DNA of 7,142 nt from Anaerolineaceae bacterium (GCA_003501835.1 DNOU01000169.1:1228-8369), one strand, 5' to 3'. Positions 1 to 6,990 are shown, numbered from the stretch's first letter. Notes: generated by a model from the letters alone, not told the origin. Program-made: numbers and translations.

Positions 1-111
1 GGCGCTGCCACTCTGGCAGCCCTCAAGCATTTGATTGCCGATGACCAGGTGGCACCTCACGAGACGATTGTTCTCTTCAACACCGGAAGCGGCTTGAAGT
101 ACATCGAATAG
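1..111 (+). CDS. thrC: Threonine synthase, C-terminal fragment (5' part outside window)
   Basis: Frame 1 is open from the first base and ends at TAG (109-111), giving 36 residues. The tail contains ETIVLFNTGSGLKYIE, which matches the conserved C-terminus of PLP-dependent threonine synthase, where a TGSGLKY-type motif closes the protein. Preceding residues (GAATLAALKHLIADD) fit the family's final helix, where an alanine-rich segment leads into a K-x-L-I pattern. The enzyme converts O-phospho-L-homoserine to L-threonine in the cytoplasm. The PLP lysine and the rest of the active site lie outside the window, so integrity cannot be judged. The stop codon is only 6 bases before the histidine kinase start, which suggests a shared transcript. 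The main uncertainty is that only the tail is visible; a related fold-type II PLP enzyme is less likely. Confidence 0.85.
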   Translation, partial: GAATLAALKHLIADDQVAPHETIVLFNTGSGLKYIE

Positions 112-117
112 GGAAAA

Positions 118-1677
118 ATGGAACTTCAGGAAACCCGGGCATCCCTCGAAATCCTCCTCAGCATCAGCCGTGAATTGGCTTCCTCGCTGGATTTGCATAC
201 TGTGCTTTCGCGGGTACTGACCATTTCCACCAAAAACATGGGGGCTGAACGTGCCAGCCTGGTGGTTCTGGATGAAACCGCAAAACCGGTGGACGCTACC
301 ATCATTTACGACGGCAAGCTGATGCCGAATACCGTTCACCAGCTTCAGGATGTGGCTACCGATGGTCTCGCCGGATGGGTCATTCGCAACCGTAAATCCG
401 TCCTGGTGTCCAACACTTCCCAGGATCCACGCTGGCTGGTGCGCACTTCAGAAACCGGTCAAACCAGCGAACCCAAATCCGCCCTGTGCGTGCCATTGAT
501 GGCCCAGGAACAGCTCGTGGGAGTGCTGACCATCGTCCATCCGGGGGAGAACTTCTTCACCCCGGCAGATTTGGCTCTTCAGCAAGCCATTGCCGACCTG
601 TCTGGATTGGCGATACGCAATGCGCAGCTATACGAATACTCCGAGGCGATCCACAATCGTTATCACGAGCTTTTTGAAGACAACATCGATCCCATTCTCA
701 TCACCGACCTGGATGGACACATCCTCGAGGTCAATCACAAGGCGGTGCTGGTGAGCGAATACAGCGAAGACGAACTGCTGCGCATGTCCATCACCGACCT
801 TCACGAGATCAAAAGAGAGATGACCGGCGAGGGTTTTGACCGCATTCCCCTGATGGGGACTGTTTCGTACGAAAGCCTGTTACACTGCGCCAACAGACCT
901 AACCTGCCCATCGAAGTTTACGTATCCAAGGTCACCACGCTCGGCAACCCATTCATCCAGTGGATCTTGCGCGACATTGAGGTGCGCAAGGATCTTGATA
1001 CCCTGCGCAATGACCTGACCGCCATGATCTACCATGACCTCCGCTCGCCGCTGGCGAACATCATCTCTAGCCTTGAGATCCTTTCGACCCTATTGCCGAT
1101 GGAAGATGGCTCGGCGATCAAATCAGTCTACCAGGTAGCCAACCGCTCCACCGACCGCATGCAGCGCCTGATCAACTCACTGCTGGATATCAACCACATC
1201 GAAGCCGGTCAGCAGATCACCGAAAAGACCTTCGTGCAGGTCTCAGATCTGGTCGCAGAAGCCATTGAAGCCACCCTTCCCAACATCGAGTCCAAGAGCC
1301 AGACCGTCGAAAAGAACCTGGCAGCCGGGCTGCCGGAATTGCACGTGGATGAAGACATGATCAAACGTGTGCTGATCAATCTGATCGAGAACGCTTCCAA
1401 GTACTCGCCTTCGCGGTCACACATCCAGATTTCCACGGACCAGATCGACGGATTTGTCCGCTTCACCGTGGATGACAACGGGCCGGGCATTCCCGAAGGC
1501 TTCAAGGAGCACATCTTCGATAAATTCAGCCGTGTCAACTCCGTTTCCAACCGCAAGGGGCTGGGCATTGGCCTGGCATTTTGCCGTCTCGCCGTCACCG
1601 CTCATGGTGGTAAAATCTGGGTGGAGGATCTGCCTGAAGGCGGTTCCCGTTTTGTTTTCACCATCCCAGCCGAATAA
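118..1677 (+). CDS. Soluble GAF-PAS sensor histidine kinase
   Basis: This 519-residue protein should autophosphorylate on histidine in response to a signal and pass the phosphate to a response regulator. A GAF domain spans about residues 8-170 and a PAS domain about 181-290, followed by a short helical linker. The HisKA dimerisation domain carries the phospho-acceptor H306 in YHDLRSPL. The HATPase_c domain follows: N-box with N421 and N425 (NLIENASKY), G1 box DDNGPGIP at 452-459, F box IFDKF at 466-470, and G2 box GLGIGL at 481-486. All catalytic boxes look intact. There is no signal peptide or membrane segment, so it is probably cytoplasmic and senses an internal signal or a small ligand; the ligand cannot be read from the sequence. 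The ATG at 118 lies 6 bases after the thrC stop with a weak, close AGGGA (110-114), so translation may be coupled. No response regulator is encoded in the window. Confidence 0.93.
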   Translation: MELQETRASLEILLSISRELASSLDLHTVLSRVLTISTKNMGAERASLVVLDETAKPVDATIIYDGKLMPNTVHQLQDVATDGLAGWVIRNRKSVLVSNTSQDPRWLVRTSETGQTSEPKSALCVPLMAQEQLVGVLTIVHPGENFFTPADLALQQAIADLSGLAIRNAQLYEYSEAIHNRYHELFEDNIDPILITDLDGHILEVNHKAVLVSEYSEDELLRMSITDLHEIKREMTGEGFDRIPLMGTVSYESLLHCANRPNLPIEVYVSKVTTLGNPFIQWILRDIEVRKDLDTLRNDLTAMIYHDLRSPLANIISSLEILSTLLPMEDGSAIKSVYQVANRSTDRMQRLINSLLDINHIEAGQQITEKTFVQVSDLVAEAIEATLPNIESKSQTVEKNLAAGLPELHVDEDMIKRVLINLIENASKYSPSRSHIQISTDQIDGFVRFTVDDNGPGIPEGFKEHIFDKFSRVNSVSNRKGLGIGLAFCRLAVTAHGGKIWVEDLPEGGSRFVFTIPAE

Positions 1678-1688
1678 GCCGCAGCGCC

Positions 1689-1693
1689 AGGAG
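1689..1693 (+). promoter_or_regulatory. Ribosome binding site of the MBL-fold gene
   Basis: AGGAG lies 5 bases before the ATG at 1699, inside the 21-base gap after the kinase stop. It fixes the start of the MBL-fold gene and shows that the gene has its own initiation signal despite its tight packing. Confidence 0.75.
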
Positions 1694-1698
1694 TTGCC

Positions 1699-2556
1699 AT
1701 GCAGGAAATCGCTCCCCATATCTTTATTGAAACTGCCTACCCCGGGGTGACCCTGGGTGCAATCTCGTGGCCCCACGGCCTGATCCTGGTGGATTCCCCT
1801 TACCGGCCGGATGATGTGCGCGTCTGGCGCACCAGCCTGCTCAACATGAGCGGCGGGATTGACCGGATCCTGGTCAACCTGGATGCCCACTTTGATCGCA
1901 CCCTGGGCACACGGTTAATGGAATGCACCGTCTGCGGACATGACCGCATGGCGCAGATCTTCCGCGACCGTCCGATGACCTTCAAAGCCCAGGCGTTGGA
2001 ATCTGGAGCGGAGTGGGAACTCACCAATGTACTGGGAAGCATCCGCTGGGCACCCCCCGAGATCACCTTCAGTGACCAACTCAATGTTTTCTGGGACGGC
2101 AATCCCATGCACCTGGTGCACCGACCGGGTCCGACAGAGGAAGCCATCTGGCTGGATCTGCCAAATGAGAAAGTGGTATTCGTGGGAGATTGCGTCACTC
2201 CCAACATGCCGCCCTTCCTTGCAAATGCTGAAATTTCAGCGTGGCTGCAGCTTCTGATACGCCTGCTGGCACCAGAATATCAGGGGTATACCATCATTTC
2301 CGGACGCGGCGGAATGGTCAACCACACGGATATTCAAGGCCAGTATGACTACCTGTCCAATGTGTCAGAGATCCTGACGCGAGCCATCGAAGCCCACAGC
2401 GGGGTGGATGAACTGGACAGTGCCCTTCCCGGCCTGCTGGAACCGTTCGAAATTCCTGCTGAAAAGGTGGAACTTTACCTCGCCCGTCTGAAGTGGGGGC
2501 TGCAACATTATTACATCGCCCACATCCGCACCAGGAACCCCATCACTTACGAATAA
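1699..2556 (+). CDS. Metallo-beta-lactamase-fold protein with degenerate metal site
   Basis: The 285-residue protein follows the layout of the metallo-beta-lactamase (MBL) fold. An N-terminal strand pair (IAPHIFIETAYPG, then GLILVDSPYRPDD) leads to the position of the HxHxDH motif. That motif reads D62-A-H64-F-D66-R67 here, so the first and last histidines are replaced. The next ligand region is HRPGPTEE (141-148), where most relatives have PGHT, so proline 145 replaces the histidine. The bridging aspartate is kept in VFVGDC (D164). The last ligand position reads ISGRGG (R203) where relatives usually have a GHG-type motif. A helical C-terminal part of about 70 residues follows. With roughly four of seven ligands changed, ordinary di-zinc hydrolase activity is doubtful; it may bind one metal, bind a ligand without catalysis, or act as a sensor partner. 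It sits 21 bases after the histidine kinase, so a link to signalling is possible but unproven. The fold assignment is fairly secure; the function is unknown. Confidence 0.78.
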   Translation: MQEIAPHIFIETAYPGVTLGAISWPHGLILVDSPYRPDDVRVWRTSLLNMSGGIDRILVNLDAHFDRTLGTRLMECTVCGHDRMAQIFRDRPMTFKAQALESGAEWELTNVLGSIRWAPPEITFSDQLNVFWDGNPMHLVHRPGPTEEAIWLDLPNEKVVFVGDCVTPNMPPFLANAEISAWLQLLIRLLAPEYQGYTIISGRGGMVNHTDIQGQYDYLSNVSEILTRAIEAHSGVDELDSALPGLLEPFEIPAEKVELYLARLKWGLQHYYIAHIRTRNPITYE

Positions 2557-2563
2557 TCACCCA

Positions 2564-3259
2564 ATGAACGAGATCCCGCCGGTGTACCTTCAGCAATGCG
2601 CCCTCGTTCTGGCGCGTTTGACCGGGGTGTACGGCGCACCCAAATGGCGCAGCCCGCTGCCAGCCATCGACGAGCTCGTCTCCACCATCCTTTCGCAGAA
2701 CACCAACGACCACAACCGCGACCAGGCATTCCACAACCTGCGGCGGAGTTTTGCCACCTGGGAAGAGGTGCGTGATGCCGATGTGAATGAGATCATCGAA
2801 GCCATTCGACCGGCCGGGCTGGCCAATCAAAAAGGCGCGCGCATCAAAGCCGTGTTGCAACAGATCTCTGCCGAGCGCGGCTCACTGAGCCTGGATTTTC
2901 TGCGGAACATGCCAGTAGAGGATGCGCGGGAGTGGCTGCTGCACTTCAAGGGCGTGGGGCGCAAGACAGCAGCCATCGTGCTGCAATTTGCTCTCGACCG
3001 CCCCGCTTTTCCCGTGGATACCCACATCTACCGCGTCAGCGGCAGGCTGGGTATGCGCCCTTTGACGCTGGATGTGGAAAAGACGCACCTGTTCCTGGAA
3101 GCCGCCATCGAACCCGCGGAGTACTACGCCGGGCACCTCAACCTCATCCGCCTGGGGCGCGAGACCTGTCACGCCCGCAAGCCCGATTGTGCCCGCTGCC
3201 CGCTGAATGATATTTGCCCGAGTGCGTTTAGGGTAATGGCGTTTCAAAGTCAGTCATAA
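2564..3259 (+). CDS. nth: Endonuclease III-like DNA glycosylase/AP lyase (HhH-GPD, 4Fe-4S)
   Basis: The 231-residue protein belongs to the HhH-GPD base-excision repair superfamily, which removes damaged bases and, in bifunctional members, cleaves the abasic strand by beta-elimination. The helix-hairpin-helix is at about 124-140 (HFKGVGRKTAAIVL), with K134 as the Schiff-base lysine. D152 in FPVDTHIYR is the catalytic aspartate. The K-to-D distance of 18 residues equals that of E. coli Nth (K120/D138). Four cysteines, C202, C209, C212 and C218, form the C-x6-C-x2-C-x5-C signature of the 4Fe-4S cluster. The N-terminal segment reads STILSQNTND and lacks the catalytic glutamate expected in MutY, which favours the endonuclease III side of the family. 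The length is slightly above the roughly 210 residues of classical Nth. The ATG lies 7 bases after the preceding stop with no good Shine-Dalgarno, so translational coupling is likely. Exact substrate preference (oxidised pyrimidines or another lesion) is not resolved, so the symbol is a family-level call. Confidence 0.9.
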   Translation: MNEIPPVYLQQCALVLARLTGVYGAPKWRSPLPAIDELVSTILSQNTNDHNRDQAFHNLRRSFATWEEVRDADVNEIIEAIRPAGLANQKGARIKAVLQQISAERGSLSLDFLRNMPVEDAREWLLHFKGVGRKTAAIVLQFALDRPAFPVDTHIYRVSGRLGMRPLTLDVEKTHLFLEAAIEPAEYYAGHLNLIRLGRETCHARKPDCARCPLNDICPSAFRVMAFQSQS

Positions 3260-3396
3260 AACAGACCCGCACCAAATGGATCTCGCGGATCTTAGCGGAA
3301 TTCCAGCAATTCTCATAACCCAACTGACGTCTGCCAGGTGCAAAGTGGGGAACGAAAATTCGGATCGTTCAATGTCAATTTCATGTTGGTTCATGC
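3260..3396. other. Intergenic stretch after the nth-like gene
   Basis: No open reading frame with a credible start and no RNA gene was recognised here. A GGATCT direct repeat (3278-3283 and 3287-3292) and a weak 5-bp hairpin (GAATT/AATTC, 3298-3312) are present. The hairpin has no T-run after it, so the end of the upstream transcript is not marked by a clear intrinsic terminator. The last bases lead into the promoter-like element of the DUF4404 gene. Confidence 0.5.
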
Positions 3397-3402
3397 TAGA
3401 AT
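3394..3402 (+). promoter_or_regulatory. Extended -10 promoter candidate for the DUF4404 gene
   Basis: TGCTAGAAT combines a TGn extension with TAGAAT, a 5 of 6 match to the sigma-70 -10 box. It lies about 40 bases before the GTG start. No good -35 hexamer is present at the usual spacing (3374-3379 reads GTCAAT), which is tolerable for an extended -10 promoter. It suggests that the small gene is transcribed separately from the upstream cluster. Confidence 0.5.
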
Positions 3403-3427
3403 GAATTAAGGGTTTTTCGTTTGCAAA

Positions 3428-3435
3428 GAGGAGGT
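3428..3435 (+). promoter_or_regulatory. Strong ribosome binding site that sets the DUF4404 start
   Basis: GAGGAGGT is a near-perfect complement of the 16S rRNA 3' end and lies 7 bases (counted from AGGAGG) before the GTG at 3442. It rules against the in-frame TTG at 3421, which would put this signal inside the coding region. Confidence 0.85.
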
Positions 3436-3441
3436 CAACCC

Positions 3442-3714
3442 GTGGAAAATAAAGACCTTCACAAATTACTCACTGAAATTCACGAAGAGATCAATCTTAC
3501 CCAGGCGGTTGATGACGACGAAGGCACCCTGCTGCGCGATATCGAAAAGGATATCAACGAGCTGCTCAAGCGTTCTTCGGCCAGGAACCCCGAAGGGGAA
3601 GCGATCAGCCTTCACAGCCTGGAACAGGCCGTCAGCCGCTTTGAAGTCACACACACCACCCTGACCGCCCAGATTACCAAACTGCTGGATATTCTGAGTG
3701 GATCAGGAATTTGA
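3442..3714 (+). CDS. DUF4404 family small protein
   Basis: The 90-residue acidic protein matches the pattern of the DUF4404 family (small, mostly helical, no assigned function). A first helix (LHKLLTEIHEEINL) is followed by an acidic turn (VDDDE) and a second helix ending DIEKDINELLKRS. After a polar loop come two more helices, with SLEQAVSRFEVTHTTLTAQI and the short tail LLDILSGSGI; the FE-x-x-H-x-x-L element and the hydrophobic-GI end are typical of the family as I recall it. There is no signal peptide, membrane segment or cysteine, so it is likely a cytoplasmic helical-bundle or coiled-coil protein. The GTG start is chosen because of the strong ribosome binding site just before it. It has its own promoter-like element and is convergent with the restriction gene 112 bases downstream. 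Family recognition is from memory of the pattern; no function is claimed. Confidence 0.8.
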   Translation: MENKDLHKLLTEIHEEINLTQAVDDDEGTLLRDIEKDINELLKRSSARNPEGEAISLHSLEQAVSRFEVTHTTLTAQITKLLDILSGSGI

Positions 3715-3826
3715 CCTGGCTTTTTGAACTGCCTTGCTTATTGGAAGAAGAGCAGGGGGGAAGAGCGCGTCAACGATGCCTGAATAACTTATGATCCAAT
3801 GTGACCTCGGTGTGAAGATGGGCAAT
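3715..3826. other. Convergent intergenic gap without a clear terminator
   Basis: This 112-base gap separates the 3' ends of the DUF4404 gene (plus) and the restriction-modification gene (minus). It contains a short T-run (3720-3726 region) and a G-run (3755-3760 region), but no convincing stem-loop followed by T residues on either strand. Termination may be factor-dependent. Confidence 0.5.
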
Positions 3827-6800
3827 TTACAGAATCGGCCAGCCGGGAATGACTTCATCGACCTCTTTCATCAAGCGGATGGTCTCTCTCAACGCCACCA
3901 CCACCCTTTGATAATGATGGATTTCTTCACCGCTTAATACCCTGCCCTTGCGGTCTTTTAGCCACTTCTCGCACACCTGGTAACCGCCCACTTTGAAGTT
4001 CCATACTTCTTCCGGAATGCCACCAAAGTATTGTGTGGTGTTGATCCAGACATTTCCAGAACTAAAGGCGACTTTTTCAACAATGTTATTCCCCGTGACC
4101 GGATAAGTGGTGATGAATTCATCCACTTTGGGGGTTTTGAGCAGGTGAAAATCGACCAGTTGCTTTCCGAGAGCAACTAATGTGGCAAATAATGCTTTAT
4201 CGCTGGTCAGCGGCAGGCGCGGGAAATCGATCTTGAGAAATTCGGCATAACGGGTGCGGTAGGTGGGGGAGTGAAAGACCGCATAGGCATAATAGAAAAC
4301 ATCTTCGGGGCCGAAGGTCGTTTTAAGATCACCTTGACCATCCATCACGAATCTTAAATTTATGTGACCAGCAAATTCATTAATAAACGCCAATGAAAAA
4401 TTCGGTTTCTTAATAATCTCCGAAGTGTGGAAGAGTGTTCCTAATGTTTCATTAGGTGTTGTATAAAGATAGAGTGGAAAAATATAACAAGCATCTTGAA
4501 TTGAAACCGCATCTTTTCCGACTAACTTATCTGCAACAAAAAAGTGAGAATAATCCGCCGTTCTAATTCTTCTCATTCCAAGCAAAGCTAGATTTGGATA
4601 GACCATATTTTTCATATTATTAGAACGCGAAAGTTCAACAACGTCACTATGGTTAAAAATGTACCGCACGTCAAACGGTCGATAAAGGATATTTCTTATG
4701 TTCACTTGCCATTCCTTCAATTTATTTAGTCTTATCCTGCTTTCATGCAACTTCCAATCCCTTGTATCGAGTAAATCATAACGCTGACGTATAACGATAT
4801 CATCATTCCGTAAATTTCTAAAATCGGCAATTCTATATTTGAGCGAGTTATATTCAAAATCTATTGCAAAATGATCTCGATGAGTTTTGATTCCAGTGGA
4901 ATTTTCAGGCATGAAATCTGTTAATTTCCATCCAGCTTTGTAGTCAGATTCGTAAGTAAAGTCCTTTGGAGAAAATATAAAAAAAGGTGGCTTTGGATCT
5001 GAATCTACCCAATCAATTTCGCTCAACGCTGTCTGACTAAGAATTGAATACTTATTCTCACGATCCCCCCACAGACTTGCGTATTTAATGTCACAAGGTT
5101 TGTGCTGTTTTCCATCAGAATCGTTAGGGTCCTTTATAGCGATAATTATAGATACGCCTTGTTGAATATCAAAAACATTAATGTCTCTTCTTCCATTAGG
5201 CGCTTTTTCTCCAGTTTTGCTATTTCCGTGGAGATTTAATATATAGATACGATTAAAGCTGCTTAGAAGATGTTTCCTCATTTCTCGAAAAGTTGGGTTT
5301 TCAATGTAAGCATGATTGGTAATAAATGCCAAAATGCCACCGTGTGTATTACTAATCCGCCATTCACCGAACCTGATGAACTTTACATAATCATCCAAAA
5401 GGAGCTTGGGGTTCTGCTCTTTTATCTCATCATGTGGATAGTAACTATTCTTTACTAGGTTTGTAATCCATTTGCCTGAATTATCCGAATTAGCAGAGTA
5501 AGGCGGGTTGCCCAAAACCACCATAATGTCATTTCGCTTTTTGACCCTTGCAGCTTCGTTTGATTCCTCGGCAATATAGCTTCCCAGGCCAGTCAGTTGC
5601 TCTGCCTTCGTGATCCCCTCTTCGAGTGAATTGGTCAGATAAACTTGCAAGCGTTCATCTCGGCCTTCAAGGGGTGCGCCCAAGTTCTTAAGCTCAAGAC
5701 CCAATTTCAGATGGCTGACCACGTAGGGGGCAATCAGCAGTTCAAACCCAAAGATCCGATTGATCAACTCCTTGCTTTTTTCAAGCCAAAAGCCCGCCTG
5801 CCCGCGCTCGATCATTTCATCATGAACTTTCTGGATGACGTAATACAGGAATGTTCCGGTACCGGTGGCAGGGTCAAGCACCTTTACACTCGGGTCTGCC
5901 AGTCCCCAGGGTTTGTCAAACCGGGTTTTGAGAAGGTCATCCACAGCCCTGACGATGAATTGAACTACGGGTTCAGGGGTGTAATATACACCGCGGCTTT
6001 CACGCAGTTTGGGGTCGTAGGCTGCCAGAAATGTCTCGTAGAAATGGACCACCGGGTCTTCGGTGCGGGTCCTTCTGCCAAAATCAGCCAGGATGCTGGC
6101 AAAATCTGCCCTGTTGAGCAGGGAGACAATATCCTGCAAGTAAGGGCGGATGATGTCGATTTCGTCCAGTTCTTCGCTCACATCCGAAAACAGGCGGCGA
6201 AGGAATTTGTTACCAAACAAAAACTGGTAAGCTCCTGCCAACGTGAAACGGGTCTCTTCAGGTGCTGAGAGCTTGGCAGCGAATAGCCCATAGGTCATTG
6301 CCTGGGCGTAAAGATCGGCAAATTCTTCCGGCTTTATGGCAGGCAGCAGCAATTCTTTAAAAGCGTTGTACCTGCCCTCAAGTGATTTTTGCAGATCGGG
6401 ATCGCCGGAGTTCAACGCGGCAATGATTTGTTCACGAATGAAATGCGTTACACTCGCGAGACGATTGGCAAGTTCTTTGGGGCTGGTGACTGTGGGAGCT
6501 TCTGTAATGTAGAAATCGCGGAAGAGTTGTTCAAGATTGTTGCCGTAAGGATTAACTTCCGTCAGTCGTCCGTCTTTCGTAATTTCAGCCACCCTGACCT
6601 TGCGTTCCAACTTGCCATTCTTGTACCAGCGGAATTCAAGGTAGTCAGTCAGGATAAGATTGTGCAAGGCTTTCTGGTAGCGCTGAATCTGGTCAGATTT
6701 TTCTACCTTGTTGAGATCAGAACCTACATCTTTGGTTTCCACATATCCAAGCGGAATATGACCTTTTTCTATGATGAAATCAGGGGCTCCACATTCAATA

Positions 6801-6946
6801 TGCTTGGGATCGTTCGACGCTTTGATGCCGTGCCCCAAACTTTCCATGAATTTCTCCAGGGCAGGGCGGTAAGTGTGTTCAGTCGCTTTTCCACTACGAA
6901 AATCACTCTTGATGCTCGCAATGTAAGTCTCTGTGGGTGTTTGCAT
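3827..6946 (-). CDS. Single-chain restriction-modification enzyme: nuclease + N6-adenine methyltransferase + target recognition (type IIG / type ISP-like)
   Basis: The 1039-residue protein should both methylate adenine in its recognition site and cleave unmodified DNA. The N-terminus carries a PD-(D/E)XK nuclease pattern: D56 in GAPDF, then E70-T-K72 in YVETKDVG. A helical linker runs to about 310. The methyltransferase core begins with GVYYTPEPVVQFIV (motif X-like, 319-332), continues with the SAM-binding motif I VLDPATGTGTF (356-366), and has the catalytic motif IV NPPY at 480-483, the gamma-class N6-adenine signature. Residues about 495-870 form the variable target-recognition region. The end (VGGYQVCEKWLKDRKG, 987-1002, then a helix to IPGWPIL) matches the C-terminal domain of type ISP enzymes. 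Classical type ISP proteins such as LlaGI are around 1,500-1,600 residues and contain a superfamily 2 helicase between nuclease and methyltransferase; none is seen here. The ATG at 6946 is chosen because AGGGGA precedes it at 6 bases; an upstream in-frame GTG at 7024 would add 26 residues with no such signal. The reading frame is intact. Confidence 0.9.
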   Translation of the reverse strand: MQTPTETYIASIKSDFRSGKATEHTYRPALEKFMESLGHGIKASNDPKHIECGAPDFIIEKGHIPLGYVETKDVGSDLNKVEKSDQIQRYQKALHNLILTDYLEFRWYKNGKLERKVRVAEITKDGRLTEVNPYGNNLEQLFRDFYITEAPTVTSPKELANRLASVTHFIREQIIAALNSGDPDLQKSLEGRYNAFKELLLPAIKPEEFADLYAQAMTYGLFAAKLSAPEETRFTLAGAYQFLFGNKFLRRLFSDVSEELDEIDIIRPYLQDIVSLLNRADFASILADFGRRTRTEDPVVHFYETFLAAYDPKLRESRGVYYTPEPVVQFIVRAVDDLLKTRFDKPWGLADPSVKVLDPATGTGTFLYYVIQKVHDEMIERGQAGFWLEKSKELINRIFGFELLIAPYVVSHLKLGLELKNLGAPLEGRDERLQVYLTNSLEEGITKAEQLTGLGSYIAEESNEAARVKKRNDIMVVLGNPPYSANSDNSGKWITNLVKNSYYPHDEIKEQNPKLLLDDYVKFIRFGEWRISNTHGGILAFITNHAYIENPTFREMRKHLLSSFNRIYILNLHGNSKTGEKAPNGRRDINVFDIQQGVSIIIAIKDPNDSDGKQHKPCDIKYASLWGDRENKYSILSQTALSEIDWVDSDPKPPFFIFSPKDFTYESDYKAGWKLTDFMPENSTGIKTHRDHFAIDFEYNSLKYRIADFRNLRNDDIVIRQRYDLLDTRDWKLHESRIRLNKLKEWQVNIRNILYRPFDVRYIFNHSDVVELSRSNNMKNMVYPNLALLGMRRIRTADYSHFFVADKLVGKDAVSIQDACYIFPLYLYTTPNETLGTLFHTSEIIKKPNFSLAFINEFAGHINLRFVMDGQGDLKTTFGPEDVFYYAYAVFHSPTYRTRYAEFLKIDFPRLPLTSDKALFATLVALGKQLVDFHLLKTPKVDEFITTYPVTGNNIVEKVAFSSGNVWINTTQYFGGIPEEVWNFKVGGYQVCEKWLKDRKGRVLSGEEIHHYQRVVVALRETIRLMKEVDEVIPGWPIL
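4320..5490 (-). other. AT-rich target-recognition module inside the restriction-modification gene
   Basis: Hand counts in 60-base lines give 17 G+C at 4561-4620, 20 at 4321-4380 and 21 at 4381-4440, against 36 at 4201-4260, 32 at 4261-4320, 31 at 5821-5880 and 31 at 5941-6000. The drop begins just after the NPPY codons (5498-5509) in the gene's direction and ends near residue 872, before the conserved C-terminal segment EDVFYYAYAVFHSPTYRTRY. The AT-rich DNA thus coincides with the part of the protein expected to read the DNA target. The most direct reading is replacement of the specificity module by recombination. Boundaries are approximate, and protein composition may explain part of the shift. 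Confidence 0.65.
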
Positions 6947-6952
6947 TTTATT

Positions 6953-6958
6953 TCCCCT
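6953..6958 (-). promoter_or_regulatory. Ribosome binding site of the restriction-modification gene
   Basis: On the minus strand AGGGGA is followed by AATAAA and the ATG at 6946. This 6-base spacing supports the ATG over the upstream GTG at 7024. Confidence 0.75.
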
Positions 6959-6971
6959 GTGGCAAATCAAC

Positions 6972-6990
6972 AATATACGATATGATTCTA
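6972..6990 (-). promoter_or_regulatory. Possible -10 elements for the restriction-modification gene
   Basis: Read on the minus strand, TAGAAT (6985-6990) and TATATT (6972-6977) each match 5 of 6 bases of the -10 consensus. No convincing -35 hexamer lies at 16-18 bases from either. The region is locally AT-rich and is the only plausible place for a promoter just before the gene, but the exact element is uncertain. No inverted repeat suggesting a controller-protein operator was seen. Confidence 0.3.

Noticed and set aside
1417..1890. Minus-strand open frame spanning the kinase-MBL junction
   Set aside because: It overlaps two well-supported genes on the opposite strand, and its translation resembles no family I recognise.
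2564..3259. Interpretation as MutY adenine glycosylase
   Set aside because: The Schiff-base lysine K134 of the endonuclease III type is present, the MutY catalytic glutamate is missing, and the protein is too short to hold a MutY C-terminal 8-oxoG domain.
3298..3312. Small inverted repeat GAATT/AATTC as a terminator of the upstream cluster
   Set aside because: The stem is only 5 bp, AT-rich and not followed by a T-run.
5645..6268. Long plus-strand open frame (207 codons) opposite the restriction-modification gene
   Set aside because: It lies wholly within the antisense of the methyltransferase core, whose motifs are clear, and its translation shows no recognisable domain or good start signal.
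3827..6946. Interpretation as the HsdM subunit of a type I system
   Set aside because: The protein has its own N-terminal nuclease pattern and C-terminal recognition region, is twice the usual HsdM length, and no hsdS or hsdR gene lies beside it within the window.
6389..6985. Plus-strand open frame (198 codons) opposite the nuclease domain
   Set aside because: It is antisense to the N-terminal nuclease and linker of the restriction gene and has no convincing start signal or family resemblance.
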